Shown piece by piece: positions 44,466 through 53,311 of a DNA stretch of 64,000 bases (its first letter is position 1; every line of letters begins with the position of its first letter). The stretch spans positions 98,590-162,589 of the forward strand of contig JBAZNU010000008.1 of the NCBI GenBank assembly GCA_041649015.1. Direction: 5' to 3'. A model generated the notes under the pieces. It saw nothing but the letters and a program-made list of their open reading frames with translations. It was not told the DNA's origin and made no database searches. This DNA is from Ignavibacteria bacterium. Its GTDB lineage: Bacteria > Bacteroidota > Ignavibacteria > Tepidaquicellales > Tepidaquicellaceae. Both the position numbers and the translations under genes were made by a program.

Positions 44466-45401
44466 CTACCTAATATTTTCTTTAAATAATTCATTTTTTT
44501 GATACTGTTCTTCAATCAATTCATCAACACTGCTGTTGTTTAGCTTTTGCTTAAGTGTATTAAAATGTTCTATCGCCTTTTCTTTCCCATTTGGTACTGA
44601 CCAGAAATACGCCGTTGTGTTAGATATTAATGTCTTTAAATATCTTGACTTTGGATTTTTTTCAAGAAAAAACTCAATATCATTTAAAAATGATTCATCA
44701 AATTTATACTTACCAGATTCCCGAACTAAAAAGCTTAAAGATAATATTCTTCCAGTATAAACTGAAGTTGGATATTTGTAGAGAAATTCTATTGCTTTGT
44801 CAACAAGAATAACCCTATCTTCTTGATTTCTAGCTCTATTTTTAATGTATTTTTTCTCATAATATACAATATAAGAGAAATCCTCAAATGCTTGTTTCTC
44901 AATTCCCTCTGGTTCTATAATCTCAAATTCTATTGTGTTTGATTTTATAGTTTGCCCTAATCCATCTTTACAAACACCTCTTACTTTATACTTCCCATTC
45001 GAGAAATAACTGTATAATGATACCCCATCATCACCGCGGTAAAATTGAAGTGGAACATCATCAGAAATTTTTTCGTTAGGTTGTATTTTATTATAATAAA
45101 GTGGTAAATCTAAAGCAGGCATTCCTCCGTATGGTAATGTGGGTTTTTTGTCACTGCTGATTTCTGCATCGGAACTTAGAGTAACTTCATTAAAGTTTTG
45201 AACAGAATCTATTTTACTTCCCACATTAGTTATAGAGAATATGATGTCAAATTCTTCACCTTTTAAAAAAGTATTTTTTTCTACCGATATTTGAAAATCA
45301 AGATTAGATGCAGATGCTTTAATCCTTAAAGTGTCCCATAACGTACTTGCTATAATCAGAATTATAAAAGTACCAAGAATTAATTTAATGTATCTTTTCA
45401 T
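44466..45401 (-). CDS. Membrane-anchored paralogue B of a tandem pair (Ig-like plus helical repeat)
   Basis: 311 residues. One N-terminal hydrophobic segment (about 7-24) anchors or exports it. Residues 30-165 look like an Ig-like/DUF4384-type beta domain (ISVEKNTFLKGEEFDIIFSITNVG ... NGKYKVRGVCKDGLG). Residues 170-311 are helical (DRVILVDKAIEFLYKYPTS), reminiscent of TPR. It is a close copy of the gene at 45459-46379, with long stretches of near-identical DNA at both ends and more change in the middle. Function unknown. Confidence 0.65.
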   Translation of the reverse strand: MKRYIKLILGTFIILIIASTLWDTLRIKASASNLDFQISVEKNTFLKGEEFDIIFSITNVGSKIDSVQNFNEVTLSSDAEISSDKKPTLPYGGMPALDLPLYYNKIQPNEKISDDVPLQFYRGDDGVSLYSYFSNGKYKVRGVCKDGLGQTIKSNTIEFEIIEPEGIEKQAFEDFSYIVYYEKKYIKNRARNQEDRVILVDKAIEFLYKYPTSVYTGRILSLSFLVRESGKYKFDESFLNDIEFFLEKNPKSRYLKTLISNTTAYFWSVPNGKEKAIEHFNTLKQKLNNSSVDELIEEQYQKNELFKENIR

Positions 45402-45458
45402 ACTTTTATTAAACTAATGAAAATTATTTTTCTAATAACATAAAATTTTTAATTAATA

Positions 45459-46379
45459 TTACTGTTCTTTAAATAATTCATTTTGCCGATACTGTTCTTC
45501 AATCAATTCATCAACTCTGCTGTTGTTTAGCTTTTGCTTAAGTGTATTAAAATGTTCTATCGCCTTTTCTTTCCCATTTGGTACTGACCAGAAATACGCC
45601 GTCATAGAAGATATTAATGGCTTCAAAGAACTTGACTTTGGATTTTTTTCGAGAAAAAACTCAATATCATTTAAATATGATTCATCAAATTTATACTTGC
45701 CAGGTTCCCTATTATGATAACTAATATAAAGTATTCTTCCTGTATAAACAGATGTTGGATATTTATGTAGAAATTCTATTGCTTTATCAACAAGAAGAAT
45801 CCTATCTCCTTGATTTGTAACTCTCTTCTCAAGATTTTTTTGATAATTTACTATGAAGGAAAAATCCTCAAATGCTTGTTTTTCAATCCCTTCTGGTTCT
45901 ATAATTTCAAATTCTATTGTGTTTGATTTTATAGTTTGCCCTAATCCATCCTTACAAACACCTCTTACTTTATACTTTCCGTTCGAGAAATAAATGTAGA
46001 ATGGCGCCCCATCATCACCACGAAAGAATTGAAGTGAAACTTCTTCGGAAATATTTTCATTCGGTTGTATTTTATAATAATAAAGTGGTAAATCTAAAGC
46101 AGGCATTCCTCCGTATGGTAATGTGGGTTTTTTGTCACTGCTGATTTCTGCATCAGAACTTAGCGTAACTGAATTAAAGTTTTGAACAGAATCTATTTTA
46201 CTTCCCACATTAGTTATAGAGAATATGATGTCAAATTCTTCACCTTTTAAAAAAGTAATTTTTTCTACCGATATTTGAAAATCAAGATTAGATGGCGATG
46301 TGTTTGCTCGAAAAGTATAATATAAAATACTTACAATAGCTATACTTAATAATAGTCCTATAATAATAAACTTTTTCAT
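45459..46379 (-). CDS. Membrane-anchored paralogue A of a tandem pair
   Basis: 306 residues with the same layout as its downstream copy: N-terminal hydrophobic segment, beta domain (FLKGEEFDIIFSITNVGSKIDSVQNF), and helical C-terminus ending in NSRVDELIEEQYRQNELFKEQ. The signal/anchor region differs from its partner (KKFIIIGLLLSIAIVSILYY) while the mature beta domain is almost identical. The two genes lie 57 bases apart, head to tail. Function unknown. Confidence 0.65.
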   Translation of the reverse strand: MKKFIIIGLLLSIAIVSILYYTFRANTSPSNLDFQISVEKITFLKGEEFDIIFSITNVGSKIDSVQNFNSVTLSSDAEISSDKKPTLPYGGMPALDLPLYYYKIQPNENISEEVSLQFFRGDDGAPFYIYFSNGKYKVRGVCKDGLGQTIKSNTIEFEIIEPEGIEKQAFEDFSFIVNYQKNLEKRVTNQGDRILLVDKAIEFLHKYPTSVYTGRILYISYHNREPGKYKFDESYLNDIEFFLEKNPKSSSLKPLISSMTAYFWSVPNGKEKAIEHFNTLKQKLNNSRVDELIEEQYRQNELFKEQ

Positions 46380-46465
46380 TCCTGTAATTATTTCTTAACC
46401 TGCATATTTTAGATTTATTTTTCAATTCGATAATGATTACATGAGAGGGGAGAAGTCTATGAATG

Positions 46466-46497
46466 AAAAATGGACACCCGAATATATCGTGTGTCCA
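46466..46497 (-). terminator. Terminator of the CoA-transferase/lyase operon
   Basis: TGGACAC...GTGTCCA stem (46471-46477 with 46491-46497), followed on the minus strand by TTTTT (46466-46470), just past the stop of the gene at 46523. Confidence 0.7.
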
Positions 46498-46522
46498 TAT
46501 CGAATTATCTTTATGTTTTATT

Positions 46523-47530
46523 TTATCTTCCCGAAAGTGTCTTTGGTATTCTTCCTGTCTTTATACTTTCTGACCGGAGTCTTTTCCCGACTATCCTTTC
46601 CACCATCTTGCCTATGTTTAAAACTTTATCAACATCAAGACCCGTGTCAATTCCCATCTCATCCATCATTACAACCATATCCTCAGTCGAAACAAGTCCT
46701 ACTATACTGGAATCTTTATAATAATATTCTCCCGTTCCGCTTACAGGTACTCCGCTTACGAAGTTTGCCGGCTGTCCGCCTAATCCGCCCATTGTTGATT
46801 CATAGTTTGTCATTCCTGCCTGAAGTGCCGCGAGTACATTCGCTAAACCCCAGCCTCTCGTTGTATGAAGATGTACTATGTGCTTGGCAGGGTCTTGAAA
46901 CTCATCCATCAACATCGAAAAATATTTATAAATCCTGTCAGGTGAAGCCGAGCCGTCATGATCTGCATGCTCTACATCGCTCGCTCCTATGTCAAACCAT
47001 CTCTTCGTGAATTCTACCGCCTTCTTCATTTCTGTCGGACCCTCTATCGGGCATCCCCAGATTGTGCTTACCGTTCCGTTAACTTTTATTCCTGCATCGC
47101 GTGCAAGTTTAATATACTTCTCAGACATTTTCCAGTAGTCATCAAGCGACAATCCAGAATTCTTCTTGTGATGCGATTCGCTCGTCGAAACCATCAGCAA
47201 AATCCTGTCGGGTCCGAATCCGTTCTTTCTGTTTTCAATCGCTCTCTCAACTGCTTTTTCCCTTATCGTAACGCACGTTAAAGATACCGAATCAATCAGA
47301 TGTGCTATCTTCTTACTCGTTCTTAATCTCTTCATTAGTTCATCTGCATCCTTGAACTGCGGCATGCCTGTTGGATTGCCAAGGTTTGTTACTTCAACAT
47401 GCTTGAATCCTGCAAGTATAAGCTGCTCTGCTGTCCAGAGCTTTGCTTCCATTGGAATGTATATCTCCTCATGCTGGAAACCATCTCTTACGGTAATATC
47501 ACCTATTGTGACTTTTTTAGGATAATTCAT
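46523..47530 (-). CDS. HMG-CoA-lyase-like DRE-TIM enzyme, copy 2
   Basis: 335 residues, TIM-barrel metallolyase. The N-terminal TVRDGFQHEE carries the Arg-Asp pair of the family, and the metal-binding HxH lies in HLHTTRG. Canonical HMG-CoA lyase has a catalytic Cys in GLGGCP; here the loop reads GLGGQPANFVSGVPVSGTG, with Gln instead of Cys and a longer insertion. It is thus either a lyase for another 3-hydroxyacyl-CoA or a different DRE-TIM aldolase. Six bases separate it from its paralogue and the operon starts with a CoA-transferase, so a branched acyl-CoA or acetoacetate pathway is likely. Confidence 0.75.
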   Translation of the reverse strand: MNYPKKVTIGDITVRDGFQHEEIYIPMEAKLWTAEQLILAGFKHVEVTNLGNPTGMPQFKDADELMKRLRTSKKIAHLIDSVSLTCVTIREKAVERAIENRKNGFGPDRILLMVSTSESHHKKNSGLSLDDYWKMSEKYIKLARDAGIKVNGTVSTIWGCPIEGPTEMKKAVEFTKRWFDIGASDVEHADHDGSASPDRIYKYFSMLMDEFQDPAKHIVHLHTTRGWGLANVLAALQAGMTNYESTMGGLGGQPANFVSGVPVSGTGEYYYKDSSIVGLVSTEDMVVMMDEMGIDTGLDVDKVLNIGKMVERIVGKRLRSESIKTGRIPKTLSGR

Positions 47531-47536
47531 TTATAT

Positions 47537-48544
47537 TTAATTTGATTTTAATTCTTTTGGAACCCTGCCCGTTCTTATACTTTCCGAACGAAGCTTTCTG
47601 CCGACAATTCTTTCTACCATTCTGCCTATGTTCAAAACCTTTTCTATATCAAGCCCTGTCTCTATGCCCATTTCATCCATCATTACAACCATATCTTCAG
47701 TGCAAATCAGACCGGCAAGCTCTGTATCTACTGAGTAGTAATCTCCCGTTCCCATTACAGGCACACCGTCAAAGAAGTTTGCAGGCTGACCGCCGAGTCC
47801 GCCCATCGTTGATTCATAGTTTGTCATTCCCGCCTGAAGTGCCGCAAGAACATTCGCTAAACCCCATCCATGAGTCGAATGAAGATGGGCTATATGTTTT
47901 TCCGGATTCTGAAACTTATCCAATACCATCGAAAAATAATCATATATTCTGTCAGGCGTTGCTGAACCATCATGGTCTGCATGCTCCACATCGCTCGCAC
48001 CAATATCTAACCATCTTTTTGTAAATTCTAAAGCCCTGTTTAAATCAGTCGGGCCTTCTATCGGACAACCCCATATTGTACTTACAGAACCATCAACTTT
48101 TATCCCAACTTCATCACATAGCTTTATGTACTTCTCCGCCAACTTCCAATAATCTTCATAAGACATACCGGCATTCTTGAAGTGGTATGAATAGCTCGTC
48201 GGTGTCATTAGCAGAATTCTGTCTGGACCAAAGCCGTTTTTCTTATCTTCAATCGCTCTTATTATTGCTTTTTCTCTAATCGTTACTGCGGTAAGTGTAA
48301 CTGAATCAATAAGGTGTACTGTTTTTTTGCTTGTCTTTATCCTTTTTATCAGCTCGTAGCCGTCTTTGAACTGCGGCATTGCTCTTGGGTTTCCAAGGTT
48401 TGTAATTTCAACATTCTTAAATCCTGCAAGGATTAATTGCTCAGCCAGCCATAGTTTTGCTTCAAGTGGTATGTACTTTTCTTCATGCTGAAATCCGTCT
48501 CTTACTGTAATATCGCCTAATACAACTTTTCGGGGATAGTTCAT
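47537..48544 (-). CDS. HMG-CoA-lyase-like DRE-TIM enzyme, copy 1
   Basis: 335 residues, closely related to its neighbour. RDG at 15-17, HxH at His220/His222 (HLHSTHG), and GCPIEGPT at 159-166. Gln253 occupies the place of the catalytic Cys of HMG-CoA lyase (GLGGQPAN). The insertion after it (FFDGVPVMGTGDYYSVD) differs from copy 2, suggesting different substrate loops. Third gene after scoA-like and scoB-like genes, spaced 11 bases from the latter. Confidence 0.75.
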   Translation of the reverse strand: MNYPRKVVLGDITVRDGFQHEEKYIPLEAKLWLAEQLILAGFKNVEITNLGNPRAMPQFKDGYELIKRIKTSKKTVHLIDSVTLTAVTIREKAIIRAIEDKKNGFGPDRILLMTPTSYSYHFKNAGMSYEDYWKLAEKYIKLCDEVGIKVDGSVSTIWGCPIEGPTDLNRALEFTKRWLDIGASDVEHADHDGSATPDRIYDYFSMVLDKFQNPEKHIAHLHSTHGWGLANVLAALQAGMTNYESTMGGLGGQPANFFDGVPVMGTGDYYSVDTELAGLICTEDMVVMMDEMGIETGLDIEKVLNIGRMVERIVGRKLRSESIRTGRVPKELKSN

Positions 48545-48555
48545 AAAATAAAATC

Positions 48556-49212
48556 TTATAAAGCTATTTCAGGTATATCACCCTCAACTATCAGCGTACC
48601 CGCTGTAGCCGCCTTTATCTGCTCGACCGTTACACCCGGTGCTCTTTCAAGCAGCTTGAAACCCTTATCCGTTACCTCAAGAACAGCAAGGTCAGTCACA
48701 ATTTTCTTTACACATTTTACGCCTGTTAAAGGTAATGTGCATTCTTTAAGCAGTTTCGACTGTCCATCTTTATTCGTGTGCTGCATTGCAACAACTATAT
48801 GCTCGGCTGATGCTACTAAATCCATCGCACCGCCCATTCCTTTTATTAATCTTCCGGGTACTTTCCAGCTCGCAATATCACCTTTCTCTGAAACTTCAAA
48901 CGCACCAAGTATTGTAATATCTACATGCCCGCCCCTTATCATAGCAAAACTTGTAGCCGAATCAAAGAATGATGCTCCCGGCAAATATGTTATCGTCTGC
49001 TTACCCGCATTTATAAGGTCTGCTTCAACAGTTTCTTTCGTCGGAAAAGGACCCATCCCAAGCATTCCGTTTTCGGATTGTAATATTACTTTAATACCCT
49101 CAGGAACATAGTTTGCAACTAATGTAGGAATACCTATCCCAAGATTTACATAGTAACCGTCGCGAAGTTCCTGACCTATGCGTTTTGCTATTTGATTCTT
49201 GTCTAATGCCAT
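48556..49212 (-). CDS. scoB: 3-oxoacid CoA-transferase subunit B
   Basis: 218 residues. IAKRIGQELRDGYYVNLGIGIPTLV and the catalytic-Glu motif SENGMLGMGP are diagnostic of the beta subunit of succinyl-CoA:3-ketoacid CoA-transferase, which activates acetoacetate or a similar 3-oxoacid to its CoA ester. The family also includes butyrate/acetoacetate CoA-transferase (AtoA), so donor specificity is open. Three bases from subunit A upstream. Confidence 0.9.
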   Translation of the reverse strand: MALDKNQIAKRIGQELRDGYYVNLGIGIPTLVANYVPEGIKVILQSENGMLGMGPFPTKETVEADLINAGKQTITYLPGASFFDSATSFAMIRGGHVDITILGAFEVSEKGDIASWKVPGRLIKGMGGAMDLVASAEHIVVAMQHTNKDGQSKLLKECTLPLTGVKCVKKIVTDLAVLEVTDKGFKLLERAPGVTVEQIKAATAGTLIVEGDIPEIAL

Positions 49213-49215
49213 TTT

Positions 49216-49908
49216 TTATTTTGATAAGGTTAATTGCTCAATTCTCTTTTCGTAATTTACACCTTGAAATATCCTCTGTACAAATATTCCCGGCGTATGT
49301 ATAAAATTCGGGTCAAGCTCTCCCGCAGGTACAAGTTCTTCTACCTCTGCAATCGTTATCTTTCCCGCCATTGCCATCATGTTATTAAAATTATTTGCTG
49401 TATATCTGTATATCAGATTTCCTGCCGTATCACCCTTCCATGCCTTTACAACTGCATAATCCGCCTTAAATGCATGCTCTAAAAGGTGCATCTTGCCGTT
49501 GAACTCGCGTGACTCTTTTCCTATCCCTACTTCCGTTCCGTATCCTGCAGGTACGTAGAATGCAGGAATACCCGCACCACCGGCTCTTATTCTTTCAGCA
49601 AGTGTACCTTGCGGTACTAACTCCACCTGAAGCTCTCCGCTGAGCATTTGCCTCTCAAACTCTGCATTCTCACCCACATAAGATGAAATCATTTTTCTTA
49701 TCTGTTTCCTTTGAAGCATTAATCCTAAACCGAAATCATCAACTCCGCAGTTGTTTGATATTATCGTTAGGTCTTTAATGTCAGTTTTGGATAATTCAAG
49801 TATCGTGTTTTCTGGAATACCGCACAGTCCAAACCCTCCGAACATCATAGTCATTCCGTCTTTCATTCCTTGAATTGCTTCTCTTGCGTTGTTAACAGTT
49901 TTGTTCAT
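49216..49908 (-). CDS. scoA: 3-oxoacid CoA-transferase subunit A
   Basis: 230 residues with GGFGLCGIPENTI, SNNCGVDDFGLGLML and AERIRAGGAGIPAFYVPAGYGT, all typical of the alpha subunit. First gene of the four-gene operon scoA-scoB-lyase-lyase. Together with lyase-like enzymes this suggests breakdown (or build-up) of a 3-hydroxy-3-methylacyl-CoA via acetoacetate, as in leucine catabolism, though the missing lyase Cys makes that uncertain. Confidence 0.9.
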   Translation of the reverse strand: MNKTVNNAREAIQGMKDGMTMMFGGFGLCGIPENTILELSKTDIKDLTIISNNCGVDDFGLGLMLQRKQIRKMISSYVGENAEFERQMLSGELQVELVPQGTLAERIRAGGAGIPAFYVPAGYGTEVGIGKESREFNGKMHLLEHAFKADYAVVKAWKGDTAGNLIYRYTANNFNNMMAMAGKITIAEVEELVPAGELDPNFIHTPGIFVQRIFQGVNYEKRIEQLTLSK

Positions 49909-50180
49909 TCTTCTTTATAAATTTCAGCAAATTAAAGATAAATATTTATTATTACAATAGATAACACTCAAGTATGCTTTTCAAGTTCAGTTAAACATGT
50001 AAAATCGGTATTTTAAAATATAAAATATTATACATATTTGTCTTTACTTTCTCACATATTTTTTGTATATTATTTTAGATATTACAGTCAGAATTTGTAC
50101 CTCCTTTACAAATTTGACATACGGTTTATAAAAAAGAACCGCAAGATAATGTTCTGTAATAACAATTCTTTATTTCAACA

Positions 50181-50301
50181 TACCATAAACATCCCATAAA
50201 CATACCATGAACATACCATGAACATACCATTCTCCCCGCAACACGCCCGCTTCTTGCATGCATCCTGCACGCTTCCTGTCTGCTTCCTGACCGTTAAATC
50301 A
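50181..50301. repeat. Composite 11-base-period array (TACCATGAACA then GCTTCCTG types)
   Basis: Eleven consecutive 11-mers. Units 1-5 are TACCATAAACA, TCCCATAAACA, TACCATGAACA (twice, identical) and TACCATTCTCC; units 6-10 are CCGCAACACGC, CCGCTTCTTGC, ATGCATCCTGC, ACGCTTCCTGT and CTGCTTCCTGA. A decayed unit follows. Within each block neighbours match at 7-11 of 11. The unit changes half-way without losing register. Confidence 0.85.
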
Positions 50302-50351
50302 TGTACCCGGCTTAAATATCACTAATTATTAGTCAATTTTGCCAATATCCC

Positions 50352-50382
50352 TTGTCTTTATAACACTAATCGCTTATTTTTG
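50352..50382 (+). promoter_or_regulatory. Promoter of tRNA-Ala
   Basis: TTG (50352-50354) and TATTTTTG (50375-50382) form a Bacteroidota-type -33/-7 pair with a 20-base gap, ending 10 bases before the mature tRNA. The spacing is a base or two longer than the usual consensus. Confidence 0.6.
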
Positions 50383-50392
50383 TACATCAGTA

Positions 50393-50465
50393 GGGGATTT
50401 AGCTCAGCTGGTAGAGCGTTTGAATGGCATTCAAAAGGTCAGGGGTTCGACTCCCCTAATCTCCA
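50393..50465 (+). tRNA. tRNA-Ala (anticodon GGC)
   Basis: Cloverleaf of 73 bases: acceptor GGGGATT/AATCTCC (one G:U pair), D-arm GCTC/GAGC, anticodon stem TTTGA/TCAAA with loop ATGGCAT (anticodon GGC, reads GCC), and T-arm AGGGG/CCCCT with loop TTCGACT. Discriminator A at 50465. CCA is not encoded. Followed after 33 bases by thiN, possibly in one transcript. Confidence 0.95.
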
Positions 50466-50498
50466 CTAAAACTGTTTAAACTTCAAAAACTTCTTGTA

Positions 50499-51134
50499 TT
50501 GAATAATACCCGCACAATAATAATCCTTAATGGTGATGTTGTTCCAAATACAATATTCAGGAAATTCTATAAAAAGAGTGACTATATAATTTGTGCAGAC
50601 GGTGGTGCCAAAGCTGCGAAGCATTATAATGTTTTGCCAAACATAATTTTAGGCGACCTTGATTCAATTACAAACTCGGATTTAAGTTTTTTCAGGAAAA
50701 AAGGAGTAGAAATTCGGAAGATAACAGAACAGGAGACAACAGATTTTGAAAAAGCATTGATGTATGTGGTTGAGTGCAATCTTAATAATGTTGTCGTATT
50801 TGGTGCTACAGGCGACAGACCTGATCATATCACGAACAATTTAAGCGTGATGAAGAGATACTCAAAGGTTTTAGATATAAAGATTATTGATAGAAAATTT
50901 GAGATTTTCTATTTAAAGAAAAGATTTGAAAGAGAATATAAGAAGAATAAAGTGGTTTCACTTCTTGGTTTTCCCGTGGCGAGTGGAATAACAATAAAGG
51001 GTTTTAAATACAAACTTGATAATGAATCACTTGAATTTGGAGTCAGGGAAGGGACTTTAAACGTTTCATCTTCCAAGAAAATTATGATTGAAAAGAAAAA
51101 AGGAGACCTTCTTGTCTTCTTAAGCCATGTCTAA
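50499..51134 (+). CDS. thiN: Thiamine pyrophosphokinase
   Basis: 211 residues; converts thiamine to thiamine diphosphate with ATP. Signatures: IILNGDVVPNT near the start, CADGGAKAAK, PNIILGDLDSI, a TTDFEKAL acidic patch, and GATGDRPDHITNNLSV. The C-terminal thiamine-binding beta domain ends LNVSSSKKIMIEKKKGDLLVFLS. The start codon is TTG at 50499; no ATG is available nearby and the protein has full length. No Shine-Dalgarno seen. Single gene after the tRNA. Confidence 0.92.
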   Translation: MNNTRTIIILNGDVVPNTIFRKFYKKSDYIICADGGAKAAKHYNVLPNIILGDLDSITNSDLSFFRKKGVEIRKITEQETTDFEKALMYVVECNLNNVVVFGATGDRPDHITNNLSVMKRYSKVLDIKIIDRKFEIFYLKKRFEREYKKNKVVSLLGFPVASGITIKGFKYKLDNESLEFGVREGTLNVSSSKKIMIEKKKGDLLVFLSHV

Positions 51135-51152
51135 CGATTCAAATTCAGCAAA

Positions 51153-53216
51153 TTACAATTCAATAGTGTGCTCTTTATTTTCTGTGATTATTCTTACTCT
51201 TATGTGTGTATTTTCATCTGAATGTACCGTACCCCAAAGCAACGCAAGTTGTTGTAACTGAATGTCAGGTTTATATTTAGCTGATAGTCCTATTATAACT
51301 TCACGCACTCCAAGTGAATGAGCAACATTCATTATAGAATAAAAAGCGTTGTTTGTTGGTACTACGACAGGTATTACCGGCTTCCCAATCTTTTCAGCTA
51401 CGTTAACAACTTCACTAAATAAATTTAATTCATCAGATTTCAGTTCTTTTCTTGTTATTGTGTTTATTTTATCCGTGAATACTCTTGCTATCATTACAAT
51501 TATATCAGTCTTATCCGTATCGGTTTCATTTATAATTTTCTTTAAATGATTAAGGTTGTTAGGGTCACGCACGGCAACCATAACTCTGTCCGATAGTTCA
51601 CTCTCTATCGATTCAGGTGTAATTTGTGATTCATCGTCAAGATTAAAATGTTCAAGCACTCTCATATTTTCGTGGCTGTGAAACTCATCCTCAGTGAGGT
51701 TCTTTTCTTTCATTAATTTCTTCTTATTTATAAACTCGGAAATAACAAACACTACAAAGAACGTTATAGTGAATATTACACCCGAGATAGTCGCAATAGG
51801 TTTTGTGAATAAATTTGTTATACCCACGAAGAAGAGGACAAAAAATATGAGTAATAGACCGAAAGGTATTTCATTCTTTCCTATCTTAAAATTCAGCGGT
51901 ACTCTCCATTCGCGATTGCGTTTATCTTTATACCTTAGCACAATCATTGAAAATCCCATGAATACAAGACTCCAGACTACACCAAATGCATATGCCTCAC
52001 CAAGCAATAATATATTTCCTTGCGATAGTATAATCGTTATAATCTGAAATAATGCTATCAGATTCAACAACCTGTAAGTTGTTCCGTATTTCTTATGCGG
52101 TTTCCTGAACCAGTCTGTAAGAACCTTGTCCTCCGCAACTCTGTTAAGAACGCTGTTTGCACCAACTATGGAAGTATTTACAGCACCCGAAAGTATCAAA
52201 ACACCGACTATTACAACGAATGCCTGAAATATTAAATTCAGCCAGTGCGGTCCGATAAGAAACATTGCGATTCCGCCGATTAAATTATCTATGTATTGCG
52301 GTCTTACATTATCCGGTATCAGCATTGTTCCGAGAAAAGAAACTCCTGGAGTAAGCGTAACGCTAAACAGAAATATTATGAGTGCAGTCTTTTTAAAGTT
52401 TCTCAGTTTAGGATACTCGACTTCTCTGTAAACCTGACCTAAAGTCTCGAGTCCGCTCAGTGCAAGCAATGAATGTCCGAAAGCAATAAGAATACTTATC
52501 AGCCCTATTGTTTTCGCCCAGTCAGCATTGCTTAGCCAGCCGTAAGCTTCGTGCGAAAGATTAATCTCGAAAGACGGAAAGTGTGCAAAGAATGGTTCGT
52601 CCTTTAAAAGCAATGTTACTATACCCCAAATAATAACCATCGCACCCATTACTGCTGTAATTATAAAAATCTTTAGTGCTTTTGAAGATGACTCTTCTAT
52701 TCCTTTCACGTTTTCCCACCAAAAGAATAAAACAATACCTATTGCAATTACCATTGATAATATATTCCTATCGAATTGTATTTCTAACCCAATCATTTTG
52801 AATATATCGTTCAATAGTCCTGCGAAATAATGTCCGCCGGATACACTGCTGATAGGTCCGGTAAGTATATAATCAAACACTAAAGCAGAAACTGAGACCT
52901 TGGCGAACCATCCGCCCAGCGTTGATTTAACAACTCTGTAAACACCTCCGCGCGTGAAGAGTGGCGATGATTCCAAATATAATGCCATCACGCAGAATGC
53001 AAATATCATTACACCAAGAATAAAGTATGGTGCTACAGTTCCTACAAACTGCTCTGCAATGCCGCCCATATAATAAGCCGTAGAGCCGAGGTCGCCAATG
53101 ACAACAGCGGCAGCCCGCCAGAATGAAATGAAGGTGAACATTACAGTGGTTAGAACAATAACTTTGGTAGTTTTGGCCGTCATAGACGGCTTAAGTATAT
53201 GTGGCTCGGTATCCAT
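51153..53216 (-). CDS. APC-superfamily amino-acid/polyamine transporter with C-terminal USP-like domain
   Basis: 687 residues. About twelve transmembrane segments in residues 1-500, opening with the unwound-helix TTVMFTFISFWRAAAVVIGDLG and a LESSPLFTRGGVYRVV segment. A soluble C-terminal ~150 residues (DRVMVAVRDPNNLNHLKKII ... VREVIIGLSAKYKP) resemble a universal-stress-protein fold. Several amino-acid permeases carry such a regulatory tail. Substrate cannot be assigned. Alone, convergent with thiN. Confidence 0.8.
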   Translation of the reverse strand: MDTEPHILKPSMTAKTTKVIVLTTVMFTFISFWRAAAVVIGDLGSTAYYMGGIAEQFVGTVAPYFILGVMIFAFCVMALYLESSPLFTRGGVYRVVKSTLGGWFAKVSVSALVFDYILTGPISSVSGGHYFAGLLNDIFKMIGLEIQFDRNILSMVIAIGIVLFFWWENVKGIEESSSKALKIFIITAVMGAMVIIWGIVTLLLKDEPFFAHFPSFEINLSHEAYGWLSNADWAKTIGLISILIAFGHSLLALSGLETLGQVYREVEYPKLRNFKKTALIIFLFSVTLTPGVSFLGTMLIPDNVRPQYIDNLIGGIAMFLIGPHWLNLIFQAFVVIVGVLILSGAVNTSIVGANSVLNRVAEDKVLTDWFRKPHKKYGTTYRLLNLIALFQIITIILSQGNILLLGEAYAFGVVWSLVFMGFSMIVLRYKDKRNREWRVPLNFKIGKNEIPFGLLLIFFVLFFVGITNLFTKPIATISGVIFTITFFVVFVISEFINKKKLMKEKNLTEDEFHSHENMRVLEHFNLDDESQITPESIESELSDRVMVAVRDPNNLNHLKKIINETDTDKTDIIVMIARVFTDKINTITRKELKSDELNLFSEVVNVAEKIGKPVIPVVVPTNNAFYSIMNVAHSLGVREVIIGLSAKYKPDIQLQQLALLWGTVHSDENTHIRVRIITENKEHTIEL

Positions 53217-53250
53217 TAGTTGATTAAGAAAATAATATAAAATTTACACA

Positions 53251-53279
53251 TTTTCATGCAGATGCAAAATACATGAAAA
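53251..53279. promoter_or_regulatory. Inverted repeat upstream of the transporter gene
   Basis: TTTTCATG (53251-53258) and CATGAAAA (53272-53279) flank 13 bases, 35-63 bases upstream of the transporter start. Either an operator or the terminator of the SRPBCC gene; undecided. Confidence 0.3.
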
Positions 53280-53311
53280 GAACATCATAATAAATAGTAA
53301 ATATTTTGCAT

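Larger units (their letters stand above)
49909..50392. other. 484-base divergent intergenic region
   Basis: Between scoA and the tRNA-Ala gene. It carries the longest clean 11-base array (50181-50290) and a tRNA promoter. The first 270 bases are AT-rich with no visible feature. Confidence 0.5.

Noticed and set aside
50181..50301. CRISPR-like or iteron origin
   Set aside because: Units are only 11 bases with no spacers, no cas or replication genes are near, and each locus has a different unit.
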